64,000 nucleotides of DNA from Streptomyces diastatochromogenes (GTDB lineage Bacteria; Actinomycetota; Actinomycetes; Streptomycetales; Streptomycetaceae): NCBI GenBank assembly GCA_026913215.1, contig JAPTYK010000005.1, positions 1-64,000 of the forward strand, read 5' to 3'. Under the pieces are notes generated by a model. That model made no database searches and was not told the origin of the DNA. It was given only the letters and a program-made list of their open reading frames with translations. The translations under genes were made by a program, and so were the position numbers. Of this stretch, positions 49,478 through 58,280 are shown piece after piece; positions within the stretch are counted from its first letter, which is position 1, and each line of letters starts with the position of its first letter.

Positions 49478-49549
49478 GTGTCCTCACTTTCGCAGAACCG
49501 TGCCGGGGTTCCTGTTGGTGCGTGCTGCACCAACCGGCCCGGCGGCCCC

Positions 49550-49586
49550 ACGATAACCAAAACCCTATACGTAAGCAACGGGTTTC
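49550..49586. promoter_or_regulatory. Shared promoter/operator cassette, copy 8 (divergent)
   Basis: AAACCCTATACGTAAGCAA with a perfect GGGTTT right arm; the only copy with T for A at the seventh base. Minus strand -35 TTGCTT (49573-49578), 17-base spacer, -10 TATCGT (49550-49555), toward 49477. It also lies ~50 bases upstream of the plus gene at 49635. Confidence 0.7.
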
Positions 49587-49634
49587 GGCTATGGTGTGCA
49601 TGTCCGCATCCACCATGACCCGCGAGGAAGTCAG

Positions 49635-50189
49635 ATGCCCGACTCCACCGCCGCACCCTCCGTCCCCGCCTGGCTCGCCAAGGCTCAAGAGACCTACGAG
49701 CAGGAGAAGCTCGACGAAGGTGCTCGTACGATCATGCACCGGCAGCAGCTCGTCCGGAACATCAACACCAAACTCGACGCCCTCGGAGTCGAGGCGCTGA
49801 AGCCCGCCCGCCTCGACGAGCACGGCAACCTCGTGGGCGCCGTCCTCCTTGAGGCCGACTACGACGAGGACGCCCACGAGGTGCGCGCCCTCTGGGACGA
49901 GACCAACCAGCAGATCGAGCTGCACACCGCCGACTGGGAGGACCAGCGCTTCGGCCGGGTCCGCCTGCTCAACACGCTCGGCGACATCGTCGCCGCCCGG
50001 TACGAGACCCCCAAGACCCCGGCCCCCGCGCGGAACCTGCGAAACGAGGCGCTCCGCGCCATCGACAGCCTCCGGCCCGACGTGCTGAACAACTACGAGG
50101 TGGAGGCCGTCGTCACGGCGATCGACGGGCTGACGGCCGCCGTTCTGCACGTCGGCGACCTCATCACGCGCGCCGCCGACCGCCCCTGA
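49635..50189 (+). CDS. Hypothetical protein divergent from the cassette 8 operon
   Basis: The start ATG 49635 has GAGGAAG upstream; an in-frame start at 49596 is less well placed. The 184-residue protein is acidic and helical (AWLAKAQETYEQEKLDEGAR, EVRALWDETNQQIELHTADW, AVVTAIDGLTAAVLHVGDLI). The family is unknown. It is the only plus-strand gene directly facing a promoter cassette. Confidence 0.6.
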   Translation: MPDSTAAPSVPAWLAKAQETYEQEKLDEGARTIMHRQQLVRNINTKLDALGVEALKPARLDEHGNLVGAVLLEADYDEDAHEVRALWDETNQQIELHTADWEDQRFGRVRLLNTLGDIVAARYETPKTPAPARNLRNEALRAIDSLRPDVLNNYEVEAVVTAIDGLTAAVLHVGDLITRAADRP

Positions 50190-50345
50190 GCGTCAGCGTC
50201 CCAGGCGCCCGCCCTGCTCGCCGCGCCTTCACGGTGTGCATGCCGCGACGGCGCGGCTAGCGTAACGGATCTTCATTTCAGCGCATAGCCCCATTTCACG
50301 GCCGCACAGCCGACCAGCACCCCGCACCCCGAGACGGAGGCCCCG

Positions 50346-51203
50346 TTGAGCACCACCGCCCTGCCCGTACGCCGGGTCCGCGAGCGAACCGAGGGCTGGC
50401 GCCGCGGGGACGGCATCATCGTCGACCGCACCACCAAGGACTGGGGGAACCCCTTCCGGCTCCAGTGGGCCTACGACCTGAAGCTGGCCGAGCCGGGCGA
50501 CCGGGCCGCAGCCCACGAAGCAGTCGTCGACCTGTACCGCAAGTGGCTCGCCGGTGACCGCACCTACCTCGACGACGCCGAGCACGACCTGCTCCGGGAC
50601 CGTGTCCTGGACCGTCTCGGGGAGCTGCGCGGCCGGGACCTGATCTGCCCGTGCAAGCCCGGCCTGCGCTGCCACGCCGAGGTCCTCATCCAGTGGGCCA
50701 ACGCGGCCCCCGCCGAGACCGCGCGCTACGTCCAGCTCGCCCGCCGCCGGGTCGACCGCTCGCGGGCCCGCCGCGGCGAGACCCCTCGTGCACCTGAAGG
50801 ACGCCGCGTGACCACGGCCGCCCTCCGCCCCCGGCCACCGATGCCCGACACGGCCGCCGCCTGGGTACGAGCCCACGTCCTGGCGCCGAAGCAGATCCCG
50901 CCGGCCTGGCACGAGTGCCCGTGCCAGGGCCTCTCCAACGCCTGCGACCACGGACGGCACGCCGAGTGCGGCCACGACCAGTGGGTCGCCTGGTGGGGCC
51001 GGGAGCCCGAGACCGTGATCCAGACCTTCGGCGGCAGCCCCTGCACCGGGGCCGCCGGCCTCGACCGGGGGCAGGCCACCGTCTACCTCGCCGACCGCCG
51101 CTGCTGGACCCGCTGCAACTGCCACTGCCACCAGCCCCCTCCCGTACCCCGTGACGCTCCGCCCCTCACCGAGCAACTCGACCTGTTCCAGGAGGACATG
51201 TGA
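50346..51203 (+). CDS. DUF4326 domain joined in frame to a DUF6248-like domain
   Basis: Residues 1-~125 fit DUF4326: RRVRERTEGWRRGDGIIVDR, TTKDWGNPFRL, then GRDLICPCKPGLRCHAEVLI with QWAN. From GTG 50809 a second unit begins: TAAAWVRAHVLAPKQIPPAW, HECPCQGLSNACDHGRHAEC, a Cys/His-rich domain like that in Streptomyces DUF6248 proteins. They may be one fused protein or two genes (GTG 50809 sits at GCGTGACC). Neither family has a proven activity; DUF4326 is common in phages. Confidence 0.65.
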   Translation: MSTTALPVRRVRERTEGWRRGDGIIVDRTTKDWGNPFRLQWAYDLKLAEPGDRAAAHEAVVDLYRKWLAGDRTYLDDAEHDLLRDRVLDRLGELRGRDLICPCKPGLRCHAEVLIQWANAAPAETARYVQLARRRVDRSRARRGETPRAPEGRRVTTAALRPRPPMPDTAAAWVRAHVLAPKQIPPAWHECPCQGLSNACDHGRHAECGHDQWVAWWGREPETVIQTFGGSPCTGAAGLDRGQATVYLADRRCWTRCNCHCHQPPPVPRDAPPLTEQLDLFQEDM

Positions 51204-51979
51204 GCACCCGACCGACCATCCACTACCTGGCCACTCGGCCCGACGGCACCGTCCCGCCCACCACCGGCCTGCCCGCCGAGTACGCCGGGTGGACCGGCGA
51301 CCCCATCCCGACCGTCAACATCGCCGCCCACCTCGGCGGCACCGTCGACCACCCCACCCCCGGCAGGCCCTGGTACGACGAGACGCCCTTCAGCTACTTC
51401 CGGACCTACACCCGCCCCGGGGAACTCCTCGAGCGCGTCGAGTGGCCGGCACGGCTGTGGATCGTCGAGCCACTCGGAGAGACCGGCAACTGGGGCGGCA
51501 AGCACTACCCGTACTGGGTGCTCTGCCACCGGCTGCGCGTGGTCGAGGAGACCGAGCCGTGGCACGCCTTCGGGCACCGCGGCAAGCAGACGCTCGCCGC
51601 CCTCGCCCAACTGCCCGACCTGGTCCGGCAGTGGGCCGAGGAGTGGGCCGCCGACCCCGAGAGCACCCGCCGTACGTACGCCCCCTGGAACGAGCGGGTC
51701 ACCGACACCCACGCCCTGGACTGGTGGGCGTTCTTCAGGGCGCAGTACTCCCGGCGCGAAGCGGCCCTGGCGACCGCCGACCGGCTGGCGGTCGCCGCCG
51801 TGGACCAGGCCGTCGCCGCCGCCACGGACGAGGCCGCCGCCGCGATCCGCCTGCGCGCCCGCTGCCTGGTCGCCGGGCAACTGCTCTTCGACCGGATCCG
51901 CAACGGCGAGTACGAGAAGGAAGTCCGCGCCCTGCTGCTCGGCACCGCGCTCGACAGCCCCCAGCCCGCCCTCGTCTGA
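51200..51979 (+). CDS. Hypothetical protein
   Basis: The start GTG 51200 overlaps the previous stop. The 259-residue protein is Trp-rich (YAGWTGDPIPTVNIAAHLGG, WPARLWIVEPLGETGNWGGK, HYPYWVLCHRLRVVEETEPW) with a helical C-terminus (AAVDQAVAAATDEAAAAIRL). The family is not recognised. Confidence 0.6.
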   Translation: MSTRPTIHYLATRPDGTVPPTTGLPAEYAGWTGDPIPTVNIAAHLGGTVDHPTPGRPWYDETPFSYFRTYTRPGELLERVEWPARLWIVEPLGETGNWGGKHYPYWVLCHRLRVVEETEPWHAFGHRGKQTLAALAQLPDLVRQWAEEWAADPESTRRTYAPWNERVTDTHALDWWAFFRAQYSRREAALATADRLAVAAVDQAVAAATDEAAAAIRLRARCLVAGQLLFDRIRNGEYEKEVRALLLGTALDSPQPALV

Positions 51980-52061
51980 CCCTCCGCCGGCGCACCGGCC
52001 CGGTGCGCCCCACCCTGCCGCAGCCCGCACCGGGCTGCGGCCTTCACACACCAGGAGAACC

Positions 52062-52901
52062 GTGCCCAACCAGCTCGCCGCCGTCCGCGTCCTCACCGAA
52101 GGGGTCGTCGGCCCCCAGGTCTGGGACGGCCGGACCGGCGAATGCCAGACCATGCCCACCGACTTGTACTACCAGCTCGAGGACGCGATGGCCGCCGTCC
52201 TCGAACGCATCGCCGCCGCCGTCAACTGGCCCCGCCTGCTGCTCGAGGCGTCCTGGCGCCACGCCACCCTCCACGAGAAGACGGCCGAGGACGAGAAGCG
52301 CCCGGCCGGCGAGGGCACCCCCTGGGAGTGCTCGGTCCGCGGTGTGTGCGGCGAGTGCCTGCGTCACGCGCTGCTCAGCCCGGAGACCGGCGCACACCGG
52401 TGGGAGGACCGCCCCGAGGTCCCCCTGACCCGGAGCGACCTCGACTGGGCCCCGGTGACGGCCGCGGCGCTCGCCCACCGGCGCAGCACCTCGCCCCCGC
52501 GGGGCCGGGAATCCTCCGCAGCGCTCACCGAGGCCCGCACCGTGCTCTCGCGCGCCGAGTCCGCGCTGCGCGAAGGCCCCACCGAGCACCTCTACACCGA
52601 CGACGGCCGCGGCCTGCTCCACGACGAGCACGGCGCGTGGGCCATGGCGTACGACCCCGACCACGACCAGATCCAGCGGGTCCTCGCCACCGTCGTCGCC
52701 CTACTCGCGCCCTGGCGCAGCACCGGCCGGCCGCCCGGAACCGCCACCCAGCGCCGCGCCGCTCAGCAGGGAGTGCGCTGCGACTGCGGGCGGCTGTGGG
52801 CCGACCGCGTCGGTCCCGGCCACACCCGGCCACCGTCTGGAGCCCGAGCGCGGACGCTGAACCGGCCACCCTCGGCCGCGCAGGAGACTGATAGATCATG
52901 A
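52062..52901 (+). CDS. Hypothetical protein with Cys motifs
   Basis: The 279-residue protein starts at GTG 52062 after CAGGAGAA. It is helical (DLYYQLEDAMAAVLERIAAA) with two Cys pairs (CSVRGVCGECLRH, GVRCDCGRLWADR) suggesting zinc binding. The last ~40 residues are low-complexity and may be in a shifted frame. It is not recognised. Confidence 0.55.
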   Translation: MPNQLAAVRVLTEGVVGPQVWDGRTGECQTMPTDLYYQLEDAMAAVLERIAAAVNWPRLLLEASWRHATLHEKTAEDEKRPAGEGTPWECSVRGVCGECLRHALLSPETGAHRWEDRPEVPLTRSDLDWAPVTAAALAHRRSTSPPRGRESSAALTEARTVLSRAESALREGPTEHLYTDDGRGLLHDEHGAWAMAYDPDHDQIQRVLATVVALLAPWRSTGRPPGTATQRRAAQQGVRCDCGRLWADRVGPGHTRPPSGARARTLNRPPSAAQETDRS

Positions 52902-52944
52902 CGACAACGACCGCACTCGCACCCCCCACCCGGCGGGGGGCCGC

Positions 52945-53274
52945 GTGAGCGCCGCCCAGGCCGCGCTCGGCGACCGCGACGCCTCCGTGGCGGTCACGCC
53001 GGACACCGTCCCGGCCGGGTGCTACTGGTGGACCGACCCGGACGGCGACCTGTGCCTGATGCCCGGCTGCATGGCGCGCGTCCAGGACCCCGAGGCCGAG
53101 TGCACCTGCGACAAGCTCGGCGCCCGCCTCGCCCGCCTGGAGAAGAAGGCCCGCGAGCGACAGGCCGCCCAGCAGTACGCCGACACCTGGTGGGCCGCGC
53201 TGCGCGCCGCCGTCGAGGACCACCCCGACGCGCACACCATCCTGGCCGACGCCCGCCGCCGGGCCGGCCGCTGA
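52945..53274 (+). CDS. Small Cys-containing protein
   Basis: The 109-residue protein starts at GTG 52945, overlapping the stop of a possible 16-codon leader (52899-52949). It contains GCYWWTDPDGDLCLMPGCMA and ECTCDKLGARLARLEKKARE: clustered Cys then a helix. Its family is unknown. Confidence 0.55.
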   Translation: MSAAQAALGDRDASVAVTPDTVPAGCYWWTDPDGDLCLMPGCMARVQDPEAECTCDKLGARLARLEKKARERQAAQQYADTWWAALRAAVEDHPDAHTILADARRRAGR

Positions 53275-53299
53275 ACCGGAGGGACGAACACGACCATGG

Positions 53300-54072
53300 G
53301 TGCCGCCCTGCATCTCGCCCACGCACAGCAACCCCGAGCGCCGACCGGACCCGCACGAAGGGCAAGGGCGGCGGGGGAGCGAGAGCTTCGCCGACTTCGC
53401 CCGGCAGGTCTACGGCGACCAGCGCGCTACTCCGCTGGCCCGCGAACTCCTGCTGGCCTTCGGCTTCGCCACGATGGTCGCGCACTCCGAGGACGACCGA
53501 GACGCCACGGCGGTCTGGGACACCGCCCGCCGGGCCATGGGCACGACCCGCACCGGCCGCGAGTGGCGCCTGGACCAGGCGATCGCCGAGGACGCCCCCG
53601 GTACGCCACCGGCAAGGACCGCGCGCGCCGGGTCTGCGCCGCGCCCCGCCTGCGCCCGCACCCCGACGGCCCCGAGGACTTCCGCAACCGACTGGGCATC
53701 TGCGGCAGTAACGCGGACTGGGAGCACCACGCGATCGAGAAGCAGGCGGGCACCGGCTGGTACAAGTACCACTGGTACTGCAAGCGGCACGTCGACCACC
53801 TCGAGCGGGTCCGCGAGCAGCTCCGCGAACCCAACAGCCGCGCGCCCGAACCGATCCCCAACAAGGGCGGGCTCCTCCCGGCCTACTTCGAATCCGACTG
53901 GCTGCACGCCTACCGCCACCGCCTCGGCGAGGGCTGGCAGCCCCCGGCCTACGGGCTCTCCGCCGACGACTGGCCCGTACCCGGCGCCGACCCGGTCCCG
54001 CCCCGTGCCCGGCTCCGCCTCGCCGCGCTCGACGGCACCCTCCTCGTCGAGACGCCCGGAGGTGGCCGGTGA
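53300..54072 (+). CDS. Hypothetical protein (frameshifted)
   Basis: GTG 53300 reads VPPCISPTHSNPERRP, SESFADFARQVYGDQRATPL and ARELLLAFGFATMVAHSEDD. After a shift near 53600 it continues VCAAPRLRPHPDGPEDFRNR, HYAIEKQ-type WEHHAIEKQAGTGWYKYHWY and ends at 54072. It lies in the plus-strand accessory run; the family is unknown. Its stop overlaps the next GTG start. Confidence 0.45.
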
Positions 54073-54476
54073 CCGACGAACTCGCCGCGCGCCGCGCTCC
54101 CGGCCCGGCACCCGCAGGGCGGTTCGTCCGGCGGCACACCGCGGCCGGACGAACCGCCCCGCTGGGTGCGCACCTTCGTCATCCCCGGGACGCGTGCCCG
54201 CCCTGCGCCCGGCACCACCACCACCGCTGCCACGGCGTCGACGTGCTGCGCAACCCGGTCCCGAACTGCCCCTGCGACTGCGGCGACCCGCGCGACCCCT
54301 TCTTCCTCAACCCCCGCGCCTGGGCCGACCTCGCCGTCCACGCCCCCGACCAGGTGTGGGTCGCCGCCCTCTTCGAGCGGCAGCGCGCCGCCGGCATCCA
54401 CCTGTGCGCCTGGCGCCCGGACGGCAGCGGTCTGCGAACGGCCCGCGGCACACCGAGCGAGCTGCCGTCACCCTGA
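54069..54476 (+). CDS. Hypothetical Cys/His-rich protein
   Basis: The 135-residue protein starts at GTG 54069 (GTGA overlap). The middle reads ACPPCARHHHHRCHGVDVLR, NPVPNCPCDCGDPRDPFFL: a dense Cys/His cluster that probably binds zinc. The low-complexity N-terminus may include a shift. It is not recognised. Confidence 0.5.
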   Translation: MTDELAARRAPGPAPAGRFVRRHTAAGRTAPLGAHLRHPRDACPPCARHHHHRCHGVDVLRNPVPNCPCDCGDPRDPFFLNPRAWADLAVHAPDQVWVAALFERQRAAGIHLCAWRPDGSGLRTARGTPSELPSP

Positions 54477-54551
54477 ACTGCCCCGCCCCACCCCTACGCC
54501 CCGGCCCGGCCCGCCCGGACACGGGGCGGCAGCCGTTTCCAGGAGCCCCCT

Positions 54552-54761
54552 GTGCCGACCCCCGACGACGAGCAGACCAGCTTGCCCATCCCGATCACCC
54601 GGTACCGGCCCGTCGTCCGGTGCCTGGACTGCGGCGCCCCCCTGACCGACGCCGACTCCCGGCGCTGGGGCCGCGGCAAGAAGTGCCGCGCCGGCGTCGT
54701 CACCGCTCCCGCTCCCGGTCGCTTCGACATCGACCAGGACGCCCTGCCCGGCGCCGAATGA
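54552..54761 (+). CDS. DUF6011-like zinc-ribbon protein
   Basis: The 69-residue protein starts at GTG 54552, with CAGGAG upstream. It contains VVRCLDCGAPLTDADSRRWG and RGKKCRAG, that is CxxCGxxLxDxxSxxxGxGxxC, as in DUF6011 proteins common in Streptomyces. The role is unknown. Confidence 0.7.
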   Translation: MPTPDDEQTSLPIPITRYRPVVRCLDCGAPLTDADSRRWGRGKKCRAGVVTAPAPGRFDIDQDALPGAE

Positions 54762-54966
54762 GGCGATGCGGCGCGTACTAAGGTGCGGCACGTTCTGGCC
54801 CCCTACGATGATCCTGGCGGCACGCGACCGCCCGGTATCCGTGATGGGGACGACGCCCACGCCAGTCCCCGGCATCCGGCAAGCCGTCCCTGACGCATCG
54901 CGCGAAGAACCGTGTCCGCTCTGAGCGGTACGCGCGTGGGGCGTACCTGCATGGAGTGATGGACCG

Positions 54967-55593
54967 ATGTCACGAAACCGCGCCCGCGACCGCGCCGCCC
55001 GCGCCCACATGGAAGCCACCGGCGCCTTCCGCGCCCGCGCAGCCCGCACCGTCGACACCACCGGCCCCGAACCCGCCGTCGCCACCACCGCGTTCCTCCT
55101 GGACGCCTCGATCCCCACCGAACCCAGCCCCGGCCTCCAGCCCGGCGCCACCATGGAGTCGCTGTTCGGTGCCCTGGTTGCGCGCAGCGCCCACGACATC
55201 CAGCGGGACAACGCCCACTACCCGGCCTTCTTCGACGTGTACGTCGTCGAGCCGCCGACGAACGGCGCCCAGCCCGGGGACGCCCCCGACGGCTGGCGCA
55301 ACATCGCCGCCTTCATCCTCGTCACCGCCCGCCGGCCTTGGCACCTGGACGACGAGGACCAGCGGGTCATCACGGACGCCTTCCGTGCCGCCAAGGCCGC
55401 CCTGCACAGCTACTGGCCCGGTCTGCCGGACTGGAGCGGGCCCGCCGCGCTGCCTCTGTGGATGCTGGCGGGCCTGCGCGGCAAGTACACGGAGGAGGAG
55501 GCGCGCGAACTCGTCCACGAGATGCAGGAAGCGGCCGTCGATCACGCCTGGACCATCGGCGCCGACACCGAGGTCGACCGCTCCCGCTGGTAG
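54967..55593 (+). CDS. Hypothetical protein
   Basis: The 208-residue protein starts SRNRARDRAARAHMEATGAF, an N-terminal pattern seen in several actinobacterial small proteins. The rest is mixed alpha/beta (FFDVYVVEPPTNGAQPGD, AALPLWMLAGLRGKYTEEEA). The family is not recognised. It is the last gene of the plus-strand run. Confidence 0.6.
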   Translation: MSRNRARDRAARAHMEATGAFRARAARTVDTTGPEPAVATTAFLLDASIPTEPSPGLQPGATMESLFGALVARSAHDIQRDNAHYPAFFDVYVVEPPTNGAQPGDAPDGWRNIAAFILVTARRPWHLDDEDQRVITDAFRAAKAALHSYWPGLPDWSGPAALPLWMLAGLRGKYTEEEARELVHEMQEAAVDHAWTIGADTEVDRSRW

Positions 55594-55636
55594 TCGTGCC
55601 GGGGCGGGCGCCACCGCCGCCCGCCCCGCCCGGCGG

Positions 55637-56420
55637 CTACCCGAAGGTGTGGGTCCGGCTCTGGGACAGCAGGTAGAGCTGCAGGGACTCGACGACGTGG
55701 TCCGGCGTCCCGACCCGCTGGTGGCGCTGCAGGTACTGGTCGGCGACGGCCGCCCAGCCGCCGGCCTCGTCGGCGACGCTGCTGAACAGGGAGGCCAGGT
55801 TGGCGGCGACCTCGACGTACCGATCCGGGCCGGACACCCACCCCTCGATCACCCGGACCAGCTCGTCCACGGCCGCCGCGTCGTACCGCTTCGGCTTCTC
55901 GTCCAGATCGGCACCGAGGTTCCAGGCGAGGCCGGACAGGTTGGCGCTCTCGTGCGAGCCCTCCCTCCCGGCGATGAGCCAGTTCCTCGCCCCCTCCGTA
56001 CGACCCGCCCTGGCGTCCTTCTCCAGCAGCCGGAACGCGGCGACCAGCACGGTGGCCGCCGCCTTGCGCCCGGCCCCGCCAGCGCGGCCTTCACCGCCGC
56101 GCATTCCTCGGCGGTCGGCGGCTCCACGGGGCGCAGCGGGCCCCGTGTCGCGGCCAGCTCCTCGTACGTCATCGTCTCCAGATCGCGGGCGTGCCCGCGG
56201 TCCGCGTCGTACTCGCCGTCACCGCTGCGCCGGTACCACCCCTGGAGGAACCGGTCGACGACGCGGTACGGCCACAGCGGCCCGGAGTCGATGTCGACGG
56301 GCTGGTGCGGCGGCAGCGGCAGGGAGACAGCGGTAACGGTCTTCTCCGCCCCGCCCCGCACGCTCGGCACGACGGACACGGCGCCCGGCACGCTCGGCGG
56401 CTCCACCGCCCGACCGTCAC
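55637..56420 (-). CDS. Hypothetical protein (frameshifted)
   Basis: The start is taken as GTG 56420, overlapping the previous stop. The pieces HQPVDIDSGPLWPYRVVDRF, LQGWYRRSGDGEYDADRGHA and MTYEELAATRGPLRPVEPPT join through a shift near 56080 to ATVLVAAFRLLEKDARAGRT and YVEVAANLASLFSSVADEAG. The order suggests an all-helical protein. It is not recognised. Confidence 0.45.
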
Positions 56421-57083
56421 CCGGCCAGCTCGTGAGCTGGCCCTGGGGTCCCCGTCGACGCGGCCGGCGGCGACCTCGGCGCGCCGCGCGGCGATCAGCT
56501 CCTCCCAGCCCTCGGGCAGGTCCGTGTACTCGCCCTCGGTGTGCGCGGTGAACTCGGCGCTGGCGGCCAGTGCTTCGGCGTCGGCCCGGCCAAGGGGCAG
56601 CGCCACGGGGTGCCCCTCGACGGGCACCGCCGGGTACCGGTCGGTCACCCAGGCTCGGGCCACGGCGTAGAAGTCGCTGATCACCGCGTCGGCCTCGCCC
56701 TTGCGGTCCCAGGGGCGGACCGCCCAGGCGTGCACCAGCAGGAGTGCCGAGACGTACCCGGGGAGCTGCGGCTCTGGGGCCCATGGGCTGGCGGGCACGA
56801 TCACGTCGGCCCGGCCGGCGTACTCCTCGCCGGTGCTCTCCCGGCGCAGCGTGTGGAGTCGGTCGGCCAGGTCCTGGGCGAGCTCGGCGCGGTCGGCGCT
56901 GGCCGGGACGGTGCAGTACACGAGGAACGGCAGCACGTGAAGACGGCGCGGTTCGCTGTCCGGCTGGTCACCGGCGGCGCCCGCGCGGCGGTCGAGTTCG
57001 AGGGCGGCCTGGTTGTAGCGCAGGCCGGTCTCGGCCATCACGGCCCGGACGGCGTTCACACGGGCGCGGGAATCCTTCGGCAT
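56417..57083 (-). CDS. Hypothetical protein (C-terminal frameshift)
   Basis: The start is ATG 57083 rather than 57122. The N-terminal ~40 residues (ARVNAVRAVMAETGLRYNQA) form the small RxxxxVRxxMxxTGxxYxQA helix also found in other actinobacterial plasmid proteins. The middle is LHVLPFLVYCTVPASADRAE and GYVSALLLVHAWAVRPWDRK. The frame shifts near 56455 and then ends HELAG at 56417. The function is unknown. Confidence 0.5.
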
Positions 57084-57278
57084 CGGAGCCACTCCAGTCA
57101 CAGCGGCATGCCCCACGCGCACACCGCGCGGTCGTCGAGAGCGGGCGATGCAGCTGCACGAGGAGTCGGAGACATCTTGTCCGGTAGGCCGGGGACCGGG
57201 CGTGGGCCGGTGGTCCCCTCACGGGGTCTGGCGGTCGCGCACCGCCGCGCCCCGAGTCTATCGGACCCGCCGCCGCCC

Positions 57279-57554
57279 CTACCGGACCCGCGGCGCTCCC
57301 GGGTAGCCGACCGCACCCGAGAACCGGGCCGACTCCGTGACGAGCCAGTCCAGTTGCTTCCTGGATGCCGCAGTCTCCCCGCTCTCCAGCTTCGCCAGGG
57401 CGTAGCCGTAGGCGTACCCGGCCAGGCGGCTCAGCAGCGGGTCCCGCAGCTCGGCGCCGATGTCGCGCAGGAAGCCGAAGTACGTCTCCAGATCGGTGCG
57501 CATCACCTCGGCGGTGGGGCCGTCGCCTGCGGGTATGTCCGTGCTCGTGTCCAT
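57279..57554 (-). CDS. Small hypothetical protein
   Basis: The 91-residue acidic protein (MRTDLETYFGFLRDIGAELR, LLSRLAGYAYGYALAKLESG) is all-helical. The family is not recognised. It lies alone on the minus strand between two other minus genes. Confidence 0.55.
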   Translation of the reverse strand: MDTSTDIPAGDGPTAEVMRTDLETYFGFLRDIGAELRDPLLSRLAGYAYGYALAKLESGETAASRKQLDWLVTESARFSGAVGYPGAPRVR

Positions 57555-57584
57555 CCGCCGAGGGTAGAAGCCGCCTGGCAGACG

Positions 57585-58223
57585 TCAGGCACCGGCCGGC
57601 GCACCGCCGGGCAGGGGCTGGCCCTGGAGCCACCACGCCGCGCGCAGCGGGCGGTCGTCGTCCCAGCACTCCAGCGTCTCGTTGTCCCGGTGCTCGTGGC
57701 GGTGGCCGCGGTCCAGCGTGCAGTACCACCGGCCGGCGTGGCCGACGTGCGTGGCCGGGCAGGTGTGCTGCCCGCGCAGGCGGACGCGTAGCTCGTCCTC
57801 GGCGGCCGTGGAGGGCTCCACCGTCCAGCCCGCGCTCTCCAGGGCTGTCACCATCGCGCGCACGGCGGGCAGGTTCACTTCGGGCAGCAGCCGCAGGTAG
57901 CCGCCGCGCCACGGGTCCTGGGTGATCGACGAGGCGGCGATGGTGTGCGGGTGGCCGCGCAGCGCCTGGTCCACCAAGTGCTCGATCCACTCGCGCGTCG
58001 GGATGTGCACGTAGCCGCGCCGGTAGTGTCCGCCCCGGGGGCCGACCGGATACGGGTGCAGCTGGGCGGCGTCGATGTCCCGCTCGCGGCTGCCGGTGGC
58101 CGCGTCGACGATCGTCACGCGGGTGCGGCCGGGGGCGCCCACCAGGATCCGTACGTAGCGCGGGGGCCTGCCGGCCGTGGTGCAGGACCGGTAGACCTGC
58201 CCGCGCTCGAGGTGATGGTCCAC
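57585..58223 (-). CDS. Hypothetical protein
   Basis: The start GTG 58223 is chosen for the GGGGAG 6 bases upstream rather than 58256. The ~212-residue protein begins HLERGQVYRSCTTAGRPPRY, then a beta-rich domain (RVTIVDAATGSRERDIDAAQ), a helical region and a Cys/His region (HTCPATHVGHAGRWYCTLDR, GHRHEHRD). The family is unknown. Confidence 0.55.
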   Translation of the reverse strand: MDHHLERGQVYRSCTTAGRPPRYVRILVGAPGRTRVTIVDAATGSRERDIDAAQLHPYPVGPRGGHYRRGYVHIPTREWIEHLVDQALRGHPHTIAASSITQDPWRGGYLRLLPEVNLPAVRAMVTALESAGWTVEPSTAAEDELRVRLRGQHTCPATHVGHAGRWYCTLDRGHRHEHRDNETLECWDDDRPLRAAWWLQGQPLPGGAPAGA

Positions 58224-58280
58224 AGCTCGCTCCCCGGTGCTCGTCGGTGACGGCACGACCCTATCGAGCGGGGCAGTCGG

